From positions 1-44,569 of the forward strand of contig JAGOMA010000044.1 of assembly GCA_017993775.1 (NCBI GenBank): a DNA stretch of 44,569 bases, in the 5' to 3' direction. The first letter of the stretch is position 1, and every line of letters begins with the position of its first letter. Positions 34,476-42,195 of this stretch are shown in pieces. A program made the translations under genes and the position numbers. Source of the DNA: Chloroflexota bacterium (GTDB taxonomy: Bacteria > Chloroflexota > Anaerolineae > Promineifilales > Promineifilaceae). The notes beneath the pieces are model-generated. The model saw nothing but the letters and a program-made list of their open reading frames with translations. It was not told the origin of the DNA and made no database searches.

Positions 34476-35533
34476 GTCACCAGCACCTTCAAGGGTGTCA
34501 AAATTAACCAGCGGTGCACATTCAGCACCTCCACCACCATCATAAGGATCGTTGCACCATATGCAGGATTATGCCCGTCTGGATCGGTGTAATTGATTGG
34601 ATTATTCAATGAATAACTATAGCGATTGAAGCTTTGCGGGTTGGTCGGGTTGGGGACGACAGTGTCGGCGCTCAGGAAGCGGTTAAGATAAGGCGCGTAA
34701 AAACGCGCATTCATGTATATCAACCCCAGGTCGGTCATGTTTTCCTTGTGGCCGGTAAAACCCCGGTCGGTGAGGGCGTTGGGGCTGCCGCTGCGGTAGC
34801 CGCCAAAGGGCAGGTAGCGCGTCTCGTTCACCTTTTGGCCGCCGCCGGTCACCAGGGCGCTGGCGCTGCCCAGACCTGTGCTGAGCAACGCCGAAGCATG
34901 GTCGCTGTACAAGTAGAACAGCCCGTTGTTTGTCGCCAGCGGGTTGCCCGCCACCCGCACGGCCGTCGCCTGCCCCGCCAGGCTGTACGTGCTGCGCTGG
35001 ATGGTCGTTTGGCCGGATGTTGGTCCGCCAAGCGGGACAATCACCACGGCCAGGGGCAGGTCGAACCCATACCCTATCTGCACTGTTACCGAGCGGCTGG
35101 TGGAACCGCTGATGTTGCTGCACGTCAGGCTGTAGGTGCGGCTGCCACTGTTAAAGCCTTTGAAGTTCTGGCTGCCGTTCAGCGGCTTGCTGCCGGACCA
35201 ACTGCCGCCGGCTTCGCAAGCGAAGGCGTTGCTTGCCTGCCACTGTAAGGTGAAGGCGGTATTGGGGGGAATGGTAACGGCCGTTTGCCCATTGGCCATC
35301 AGGGTGACAACCGGCGTGGTCGCGGCGACCGGCCACACTTCTTCTTCGTAGGTGGGGAAGGGGGTGTAGCGGATACGGCCGTCGGGCTGCACCGTTTTCA
35401 CCCGCTGGCCGCTGGCGTCGTAGGCAAAGCTTTGTCCGCCGGAAACGGCCGTGACCGCCTGGGGCTGGCTGTCGTAATCATAATCAAGGGTCACGCCGTT
35501 TTCAGTCCGGTAATCCATATTGCCCAACACCAA
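34472..35533 (-). CDS. Rhs core fragment, cassette B (5'-truncated, 3' frameshifted)
   Basis: The 353-codon frame holds one YD-repeat remnant (DYDYDSQPQAVTAV, FAYDASGQRVKTVQPDGRI), an inserted Ig-like domain (about 70-150, paired Cys at FACEAGG and SLTCSN) and the Rhs-associated core (STYSLAGQATAV, YSDHASALLSTG, DRGFTGHKENMTDLGL, YMNARFYAP, FLSADTVVPNPTNPQSFNRYSY, NYTDPDGH). After DPDGH the frame runs 33 meaningless codons, while the toxin continues in another frame. Upstream, TAG CGG abuts the first codon (TTG) with no ribosome binding site, right at the edge of array B. Probably silent. Confidence 0.8.
   Translation of the reverse strand: MVLGNMDYRTENGVTLDYDYDSQPQAVTAVSGGQSFAYDASGQRVKTVQPDGRIRYTPFPTYEEEVWPVAATTPVVTLMANGQTAVTIPPNTAFTLQWQASNAFACEAGGSWSGSKPLNGSQNFKGFNSGSRTYSLTCSNISGSTSRSVTVQIGYGFDLPLAVVIVPLGGPTSGQTTIQRSTYSLAGQATAVRVAGNPLATNNGLFYLYSDHASALLSTGLGSASALVTGGGQKVNETRYLPFGGYRSGSPNALTDRGFTGHKENMTDLGLIYMNARFYAPYLNRFLSADTVVPNPTNPQSFNRYSYSLNNPINYTDPDGHNPAYGATILMMVVEVLNVHRWLILTPLKVLVT
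34693..35533 (-). repeat. 841-bp Rhs core duplication, copy 1
   Basis: This copy is near-identical to 38142-38982 over the same length (841 bases from the small palindrome GCGCGTAAAAACGCGC to the array edge), with scattered substitutions only. It recurs in part at 44361-44569. This indicates recent duplication or ongoing gene conversion. Confidence 0.9.
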
Positions 35534-35551
35534 CCGCTATCTGTGAATGAG

Positions 35552-35861
35552 GCACGGCCGTTTCCACCCCATCCCCTGGCTAAACTTGATGAGCTATGGG
35601 CAGAACGGCCGTTTCCACCCACCACCTGGCTAAACTTGATGAACGTGGGCAGAACGGCCGTTTCCACCTACCACCTGGCTAAACTTATGAACTGTGGGGA
35701 GAACGGCCGTTCCCACCCCCCCCTGGCTAAACATGATGAACTGTGGGTAGAACGGCCGTTTCCACCCCACCACCTGGCTAAACTTGATGAACGTGGGGAG
35801 AACGGCCGTTTCCACCCCACCCCCTGACTAAACTTGATGAATTGTGGGCAGAACGGCCGTT
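35552..35861 (-). repeat. 51-bp tandem repeat array B (6 units)
   Basis: Six units of the same 51-base repeat. The gene-side edge is GCTATCTGTGAATGAGGCAC, directly joined to the truncated Rhs core. The far side fades into about 150 bases of unrecognised sequence before the family B lipoprotein gene. No open frame in it is conserved. Confidence 0.9.
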
Positions 35862-36010
35862 CCCACCCAAAACCTCAACATTCAAACTAACCCTCAAACA
35901 ATCTATCATAAAACCCCGCCGCCCCGCCTGCAAAGTGATTGGTACGGCGAGGACGCCGACCGCTGCAGCGGGAAAGGGAAGACCTTGCCACTGCAAGCAA
36001 GAGGGGAAAC

Positions 36011-37345
36011 CTAATCCGAACAAGAATATGCCCAGGCAATAGTCGAAGATATCAACAAGATACTCTTTTGAGCGGGAGATATGGCCACTCTTACTCCAAA
36101 GTTCAAACTGATATTCTCTAGGACTCCCACAGGAATTTCATACACAACGTCGTTGTTCAAGGCATAAATAACTGCTCCGTTTGCGTTGAGTTCCAAAACC
36201 ACGAAATCTTGTAGGGTATCACTCCAATCAATTAAGAAGGGGTATGAAGCTTTGTATGTGTTCAAAAGCTGCGGTGGATTTTGGGAAACGTCAATACGAT
36301 AAACTTCTAGTTGATTATTCGGTGGATTCGGCTCAGAAGACGGGACGAATTCATATGAGAGCACCGTCTTGTCCTCAGGCGAGAAAACAAGTCTATATTT
36401 ATTTGGTGAAAGCAAGTGTGGGGATTGCCACTCGTTTGGGTTATAAGATTGAAAAATAATCTGTGGTGAGGCTGGCGCAGATAAATCCACAACCATACTT
36501 TCAAAGGCATAACTTTCGCCACCGATATCGTGTAATGTGTAGATTAACCACAACAGTTGGCTATCATTTGACCACTGCCACCGACTATTGGATGGTACAT
36601 AGGGGACCAGATTGTATAATGTTTCTTCATTTGCCAGCCAAAGCCCTTGATACTCAGCCGGCGCTTCTGTTACTTGTAACAACTGCCAGCTATTATCCGG
36701 CGCAACACCAACCACCTCTAGTGGGCAATCGGCTTCACATGGGCTTTGTATGGCGTCTTGCTCAGTTACCGGACTTTCAACCAGATTTCCACTATTGAAA
36801 TCCCAGGTTTGTCCTTTCAATAAAACCCGGCTAGACCTGCGTAATTCACCTGGTGGTCCGCTACCTGGTTCGATTGTTCCTGCAAAGGGTGTTGGTGTTC
36901 CTCCGGGGTACGGTCTACTTGACCACATCAGGAAAGTAATGTCATCCTCATTTGGAAAAACATAGTCCATTAACTCCGTTGAATCGTTATTTATTTCTTG
37001 TTGAATGTTTATGTACGATTTGAACTGGTTGCACACAACTGGTGTTGTGGCCGTATTTGCCTCAAGCAGCACAGGCATCGTTGCCGTCGGGGTGGGGGGA
37101 ATAGCGGTTGCTGTCACGGACGGTTCAGACGTCGGTGTGTTAACCAGTTCAACTTCTGCTGTAGGGGTCATCGTAGTGGCCGCAGTTTCGGTTGGCGATG
37201 GCAGAATGGTCACTTGTGTCGGTAATAGCGTTGCTAATACCCTGGTTGGTTCCGTCTCAATGCGAGAAACCTCTCCGGCACAGCCAACCAGTGACAACAG
37301 TGCACACAGGCTCATGAACAAAGATACGAAAAGTAAATTTTTCAT
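36011..37345 (-). CDS. Lipoprotein, cassette family B (candidate immunity protein to M23 tip)
   Basis: The 444 residues begin with a lipoprotein signal (LFMSLCALLSLVGC), a Thr/Pro-rich spacer of about 75 residues and a beta-rich, propeller-like domain with four or more paired Cys. It is homologous to 42196-43482: shared PC-(A/I)-CPLE-(V)GV-P, WQL(L/I)QV and YVPS-S-WQW. The ATG overlaps the stop of the Rhs-M23 gene as ATGA, so the two are translationally coupled, the classic arrangement for an effector and its protector. No enzyme motif seen. Immunity against a peptidoglycan-cutting M23 tip is inference; lipidation would place it where such a toxin acts. Confidence 0.75.
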   Translation of the reverse strand: MKNLLFVSLFMSLCALLSLVGCAGEVSRIETEPTRVLATLLPTQVTILPSPTETAATTMTPTAEVELVNTPTSEPSVTATAIPPTPTATMPVLLEANTATTPVVCNQFKSYINIQQEINNDSTELMDYVFPNEDDITFLMWSSRPYPGGTPTPFAGTIEPGSGPPGELRRSSRVLLKGQTWDFNSGNLVESPVTEQDAIQSPCEADCPLEVVGVAPDNSWQLLQVTEAPAEYQGLWLANEETLYNLVPYVPSNSRWQWSNDSQLLWLIYTLHDIGGESYAFESMVVDLSAPASPQIIFQSYNPNEWQSPHLLSPNKYRLVFSPEDKTVLSYEFVPSSEPNPPNNQLEVYRIDVSQNPPQLLNTYKASYPFLIDWSDTLQDFVVLELNANGAVIYALNNDVVYEIPVGVLENISLNFGVRVAISPAQKSILLISSTIAWAYSCSD

Positions 37346-38982
37346 CTTCTTATCCCCATAGATGCTTGGTTTTTTTCTTCAAAATAGCTTCCAGTACCGT
37401 ACAGAAAGGATCGGATTGAGGTCGGTGATTCGTTACCATAGTAGGGATGTTCTTCTGATACAAAGCTCATTCCAACGGTTAAGTCCGAATCCATATACAG
37501 CAATGGGTTCCATGCCCTATCTTGCCCCGGTGTCTTTTGCCTGATGCCCAAATGGACGTGAGGATTTTTTGGGCCATCATCTAGAGTTCCAATAGGTACA
37601 CCAGCTGTTACTTCTACTGTTTCACCCGCCTCCAATCTTTTCCAGATTCCTACATCGATTACTACATGGCCGTGAATGACATAATACGTTATATCCTCTA
37701 TCTTAACTGCTATAACAACATTTGGTTCGCCATCATCGGTGTAAAGTTGAACTATTTTCCCACTAACTGTCGCATATACGGTGTCCCCAGCATTACCGCC
37801 CAAGTCTAGCCCTGTATGAATATTATGAGATTGGCCATAACATTGTTGATTGCAACCTTCTGGGTCTTGTGAATGTGAATACCAGTTCGACCCAAAACCA
37901 CCTGTCCATGTGATATTATCGAGAGGTAAGTTGGTAATCAAATCAGATGGCGGTTCTATAATAGCAGGCACTGGTGGTAACGCCTCGCCGCTGCATCCAT
38001 TATGCGCCCCACATTCGCGGTGGCCTGTAGGGTCAATCAGGTTGAGGGGTGAATTCTGGGTATAGCTGTACCTATTCAGGGACTGCGGGTTGGTGGGGCT
38101 TGGCACTATCGAGTCCGCGCTCAAGAAGCGGCCCAGGCCGGGCGCGTAAAAACGCGCATTCATGTATATCAACCCCAGGTCGGTCATGTTTTCCTTGTGG
38201 CCGGTAAAACCCCGGTCGGTGAGGGCGTTGGGGCTGCCGCTGCGGTAGCCGCCAAAGGGCAGGTAGCGGGTCTCGTTCACCTTTTGGCCGCCGCTTGTCA
38301 CCAGGGCGCTGGCGCTGCCCAGACCTGTGCTGAGCAACGCCGAAGCATGGTCGCTGTGCAGGTAGAACAGCCCGTTGTTCGTCGCCAGCGGGCTGCCTGC
38401 CGCCCGCACGGCCGTCGCCTGCCCCGCCAGGCTGTACGTGCTGCGCTGGATGGTCGTTTGGCCGGATGTTGGTCCGTCTAGCGGGACAATCACCACGGCC
38501 AGGGGCAGGTCGAACCCATACCCTATCTGCACTGTTACCGAGCGGCTGGTGGAACCGCTGACGTTGCTGCACGTCAGGCTGTAGGTGCGGCTGCCACTGT
38601 TAAAGCCTTTGAAGTTCTGGCTGCCGTTCAGCGGCTTGCTGCCGGACCAACTGCCGCCGGCTTCGCAAGCGAAGGCGTTGCTTGCCTGCCACTGCAAGGC
38701 GTAGGCGGTATTGGGGGGAATGGTCACGGCCGTTTGCCCATTGGCCGTCAGGGTGACTATTGGCGTGGTCGCGGCGACCGGCCACACTTCTTCTTCGTAG
38801 GTGAGGAAGGGGGTGTAGAGGATACGGCCGTCGGGCTGCACCGTTTTCACCCGCTGGCCGTTGGCGTCGTAGGCAAAGCTTTGTCCGCCGGAAACGGCCG
38901 TGACCGCCTGGGGCTGGCTGTCGTAATCATAATCAAGGGTCAAGCCGTTTTCAGTCCGGTAATCCATATTGCCCAACACCAC
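37342..38982 (-). CDS. Rhs core fragment with M23 (LytM) peptidase tip, cassette C
   Basis: The 546 residues hold a YD-repeat remnant, an inserted Ig-like domain (about 70-150), the Rhs-associated core up to NLIDPTGHRECG (about 310), a Pro-rich spacer and an M23 metallopeptidase domain at about 360-490. The zinc motifs are intact: HTGLDLGG (HxxxD), VIHGHVV and HVHLGIR (HxH). M23 enzymes cleave peptidoglycan cross-bridges. No signal peptide or YD-repeat shell remains, since the frame begins at a GTG right after TAG CGG at the array C edge. As it stands it is probably an orphan cassette unless joined to a longer Rhs gene. It overlaps its lipoprotein by four bases. Confidence 0.85.
   Translation of the reverse strand: MVLGNMDYRTENGLTLDYDYDSQPQAVTAVSGGQSFAYDANGQRVKTVQPDGRILYTPFLTYEEEVWPVAATTPIVTLTANGQTAVTIPPNTAYALQWQASNAFACEAGGSWSGSKPLNGSQNFKGFNSGSRTYSLTCSNVSGSTSRSVTVQIGYGFDLPLAVVIVPLDGPTSGQTTIQRSTYSLAGQATAVRAAGSPLATNNGLFYLHSDHASALLSTGLGSASALVTSGGQKVNETRYLPFGGYRSGSPNALTDRGFTGHKENMTDLGLIYMNARFYAPGLGRFLSADSIVPSPTNPQSLNRYSYTQNSPLNLIDPTGHRECGAHNGCSGEALPPVPAIIEPPSDLITNLPLDNITWTGGFGSNWYSHSQDPEGCNQQCYGQSHNIHTGLDLGGNAGDTVYATVSGKIVQLYTDDGEPNVVIAVKIEDITYYVIHGHVVIDVGIWKRLEAGETVEVTAGVPIGTLDDGPKNPHVHLGIRQKTPGQDRAWNPLLYMDSDLTVGMSFVSEEHPYYGNESPTSIRSFLYGTGSYFEEKNQASMGIRR
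38142..38982 (-). repeat. 841-bp Rhs core duplication, copy 2
   Basis: The same length and nearly the same sequence as 34693-35533, including the exact truncation point and the TAG CGG junction to the array edge. Confidence 0.9.
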
Positions 38983-39002
38983 CCGCTAACTGTGAATGAG
39001 AC

Positions 39003-39571
39003 AACGGCCGTTCCCACCCACCACCCGGCTAAATTTGATGAACTGGGGGCAGAACGGCCGTTGCCACCCCACCCCCTGGCTAAACTTGATGAAGTATGAC
39101 AGAACGGCCGTTTCCACCCCACCACCTGGCTAAACTTGATGAACTGTGGGCAGAACGGCCGTTTCCCACCCCACCGCCTGACTAAACTTGATGAACTGTA
39201 GGCAGAACGGCCGATTCCACCCACCACCTGGGTAAACTTGATGAACTGGGGGCAGAACGGCCGTTCCCACCCCACCCCCCGGCTAAACTTGATGAACTGT
39301 GGGCAGAACGGCCGTTCCCACCCCACCACCTGACTAAACTTGATGAACTATGGACAGAACGGCCGTTTCCACCCCATCACCTGGCTAAACTTTGTGAGCT
39401 ATGGGCAGAACGGCCGTTCCCCACCCCACCCCCTGACTAAACTTGATGAACTATGGGCAGAACGGCCGTTTCCACCCCACCCCTGGCTAAACTTGATGAA
39501 CCGTGGACAGAACGGCCGTTCCTCACCCCACCACCTGACTAAACTCGATGAACTGAGGGCAGAACGGCCGT
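39003..39571 (-). repeat. 51-bp tandem repeat array C (11 units)
   Basis: Eleven units with the palindrome core AACGGCCGTT (one unit has AACGGCCGAT). The edge toward the Rhs core is GCTAACTGTGAATGAGACA. After the array, 39572-39811 holds one more AACGGCCGTT, a possible short frame at 39695-39820 and nothing else I recognise. Confidence 0.9.
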
Positions 39572-39694
39572 TCCCCACTTCACAATTTACAATTCACCAG
39601 TCACAATTAGAAACGGCCGTTCTCATAATAACAAGCGAGACCCACTGCCCCAAACCGCCAACTGATTGGAGACTGGCAAGCGAGGTGTGGCACG

Positions 39695-39820
39695 ATGATA
39701 ACACCGGCCACAGTACCCCAGGAATACTACGCCAGAGCAAGGGTTATGGCACGGTTAAAAGACCGCGCCTCAGAAGGGCAGATGAAAACCTTGATACAGT
39801 TTGGGAGCTTACTAAGATGA
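39695..39820 (+). CDS. Possible 41-residue frame, perhaps a gene remnant
   Basis: ATG to TGA on the + strand, with a basic, helix-prone sequence (PQEYYARARVMARLKDRA, then GQMKTLIQFGSLLR) that looks more protein-like than its surroundings. No ribosome binding site is obvious, and the end overlaps the 3' end of a lipoprotein gene on the other strand. It could be the tail of a decayed gene. Not recognised. Confidence 0.2.
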   Translation: MITPATVPQEYYARARVMARLKDRASEGQMKTLIQFGSLLR

Positions 39821-40786
39821 GAATTCAAAACATGTTCCAGATTCCGCATTACGAAAGGTTTCATAAAAATCTTCGATGCTGGTGCCAGTAGCTTGTTGCC
39901 AGCTAATCACATCGTAGACAGTTTCAGGGCTAGCAATGTAATCTATGCTTTCTAACGGTAAAACTATTTCTACAACATTTTCCACTTGATGCGGCTGGTA
40001 GAGAAGTAGTTTGATAGATCCCACATTGCTCAGATCTGGACAAGTCCGAAAACGATCACCATTGAGTTGGTCAGCTTCGCCTCGGTACTCAATAACGATT
40101 CCTGAATCTTCATAGAAAACGAGAAGGTGATAAGCTGATCCTCCTCCTGAATCAAATGCGAAAGGATGATAAACAAGGACTCGAGAAGGCACACCGTGCC
40201 GACTAAGTATATTCATCAGGCTATAACGCTGCCACCCGCTCAGGAAAGCGTTTCTATTATGAATATCCGTAAGGAAGCTACTACGAACACTGATCGCTTG
40301 AACGATCCCTTCTTCAGTATCAAACTCAACACTTACAACATATCCACCATTTATCCCAATTGAGTTACTTCCCACCAAAAGACCCTTTTTGGTAAAATCT
40401 GCTTTTATTATTTCCAAATTTGATTCACTTGGCACAACCCCCCACCAACAAGGTAACTCACAACCACCATTTTTCTGCATCAACTCAGCAAGAACTACAA
40501 CCTCCTTCTCATATGTTAGGGTGGCCGTTAATGAGGGGGTCGGCAAGAAAGTTGTTGATGTTGGGGGCGAAGTTTGGGGCACATCTGTTGAAGTCGGTCG
40601 TAGAGTTGCTGTTATTTTAAACGTGTTAGTCGGCGCGACAGTAGCTACCAACTGCGTGATCGTTTCACCTTCAACGGCAGGCATGTTCTCTCTACTCATG
40701 GTGCAACCGCTTATTATCGCGAAAAAAAGCGAGCACAGTAAATAGCATAGCCAAACTACCAAGAGCTTTTTGCTCATATCGTTCAT
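39812..40786 (-). CDS. Lipoprotein, cassette family A, second copy
   Basis: The 324 residues carry a lipoprotein signal (CYLLCSLFFAIISGC), a Thr/Pro-rich spacer and a globular domain homologous to 32803-33837 (NGGCELPCWWG, then ILSRHGVPSRVLVY, then FYETFRNAESGTC). GAGG lies immediately before the first ATG and nine bases before the fourth codon, so MSKKLL at 40777 is the more likely start. It follows an HExxH tip after 78 bases, as its relative does. Candidate immunity protein; function otherwise unknown. Confidence 0.75.
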   Translation of the reverse strand: MNDMSKKLLVVWLCYLLCSLFFAIISGCTMSRENMPAVEGETITQLVATVAPTNTFKITATLRPTSTDVPQTSPPTSTTFLPTPSLTATLTYEKEVVVLAELMQKNGGCELPCWWGVVPSESNLEIIKADFTKKGLLVGSNSIGINGGYVVSVEFDTEEGIVQAISVRSSFLTDIHNRNAFLSGWQRYSLMNILSRHGVPSRVLVYHPFAFDSGGGSAYHLLVFYEDSGIVIEYRGEADQLNGDRFRTCPDLSNVGSIKLLLYQPHQVENVVEIVLPLESIDYIASPETVYDVISWQQATGTSIEDFYETFRNAESGTCFEFSS

Positions 40787-40864
40787 CCTCGTAGGTAATG
40801 ATACTTGTTCAGCAACATATGCATGAATGCTGACAGTTAATCATCTTGTTTGAAGGGGTAGTCA

Positions 40865-41311
40865 TTATCTTTGCATCCAAACGCTCATCTGGCTGTTCAT
40901 CCAGGCATATTGCGCTGTACCGGCATCGTTATTCTTAAAGCTACCATAGGTCATATTAAGAAAATAGTCAGCAAATAGTTCGTTTGCTGAATCATCATTA
41001 GGGTGCTGTTGCCATGGGTATTCTTCCATACCTTCACGTGGATCAAAACGACTTAGTTCACCTGTAGCCAAGGCCACTTTTAGGTCGTCGTAAGGATTCA
41101 CTTCACCATTTGAAGCGCTAACAATTTCACTATTAAATCCATGTGCGAATTCATGTACAACATTGTTACGAAATTTAGGATCAAGCGGGTCTATCCCAAA
41201 AGCTGGATCGTAAAATTCAATTGTATTTTTCCAGCCGAAAGTCTCTCCCCCATAATCTATATCTTGCGTAACACCATTGCTATCTATAACCGCTATCTGT
41301 GAATGAGGCAC
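40865..41311 (-). CDS. HExxH metallopeptidase tip without Rhs core, cassette D
   Basis: The 148 codons contain HEFAH (NNVVHEFAHGFNSE) and ANELFADYF, and end in NNDAGTAQYAWMNSQMS, closely paralleling the tip at 33867-34475. The first eight residues (MPHSQIAV) are encoded by the array D edge itself, so the natural N-terminus and the whole Rhs core are missing. It is best regarded as a truncated, orphan tip. Its start GTG has no ribosome binding site. Composition is more AT-rich than the Rhs cores. Confidence 0.7.
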   Translation of the reverse strand: MPHSQIAVIDSNGVTQDIDYGGETFGWKNTIEFYDPAFGIDPLDPKFRNNVVHEFAHGFNSEIVSASNGEVNPYDDLKVALATGELSRFDPREGMEEYPWQQHPNDDSANELFADYFLNMTYGSFKNNDAGTAQYAWMNSQMSVWMQR

Positions 41312-42131
41312 GGCCGTTTTCCACCCACCACCTGACTAAACTTGATGAACTATGGGCAGAACGGCAGTTCCCACCCAACCACCTGGATAAACTTTGTGAA
41401 CTGTGGGGAGCACGGCCGTTACCCACCCCACCCCCTGGCAAAACTTGATGAATTGTGGGCAGAACGGCCGTTTCCACCCCACCCCCTGGCTAAACTTGAT
41501 GAACTGTGGAGAGAACAGCCGTTTCCACCCCACCACCTGGCTAAACTTGATGAACTGTGGGACAAAACGGCCGTTTCCACCCCACCACCTGACTAAACTT
41601 GATGAATTGGGGGCAAAACGGCCGTTTCCACCCACCCCCTGGAAAACTTGATGAACTGTGGGCAGAACGGCCGTTCCTCACCCCCACCTCTTGTTAAACT
41701 TGATGAACTGGGGGCAAAACGGCCGTTTCCACCCCACCCCTGGCTAAACTTCATGAACTACGGGCAAAACGGCCGTTTCCACCCCACCACCTGACTAAAC
41801 TTGATGAACGTGGGCAGAACGGCCGTTCCCACCCACCACCTGGCTAAACTTGATGAACTGTGGGCAGAACGGCCGTTTCCCATCCCATCCCCTGACTAAA
41901 CTTGATGAACGTGGGGAGAACGGCCGTTTCCACCCCATCCCCTGGCTAAACTTGATGAACGTGGGCAGAACGGCCGTTCCCACCCCATCTCCTGACTAAA
42001 CTCGATGAACTTTGGGCAGAACGGCCGTTCCCACCCCACCTCCTGGCTAAACTTGATGAGCTGTGGGCAGAACGGCCGTTTCCACCCCACCCCCTGGCAA
42101 AACTTGATGAATTGTGGGCAGAACGGCCGTT
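41309..42131 (-). repeat. 51-bp tandem repeat array D (16 units)
   Basis: Sixteen units, the longest of the four arrays. Its edge GCTATCTGTGAATGAGGCAC is identical to that of array B but joins a metallopeptidase tip rather than an Rhs core. Several units carry substitutions in the palindrome (AACGGCAGTT, AACAGCCGTT), so the array is diverging. Confidence 0.92.
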
Positions 42132-42195
42132 ATCATTCTCTACTTCAAATTCAAACGGCCGTTCCCCCTTCGTTATTTGATCAGAAAAAGCTTTG

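Noticed and set aside
39340..39891. 183-codon and similar + or - strand frames through the repeat arrays (also near 32116-32505, 35285-35827, 38940-39329, 41336-41651, 41946-42242)
   Set aside because: They exist because the 51-base unit is a multiple of three with few stops. The frame breaks wherever a unit is 49-52 bases, and the residues simply repeat the unit.
32278..42131. CRISPR arrays
   Set aside because: The units are contiguous 51-bp tandem repeats without unique spacers, and no cas genes are present.
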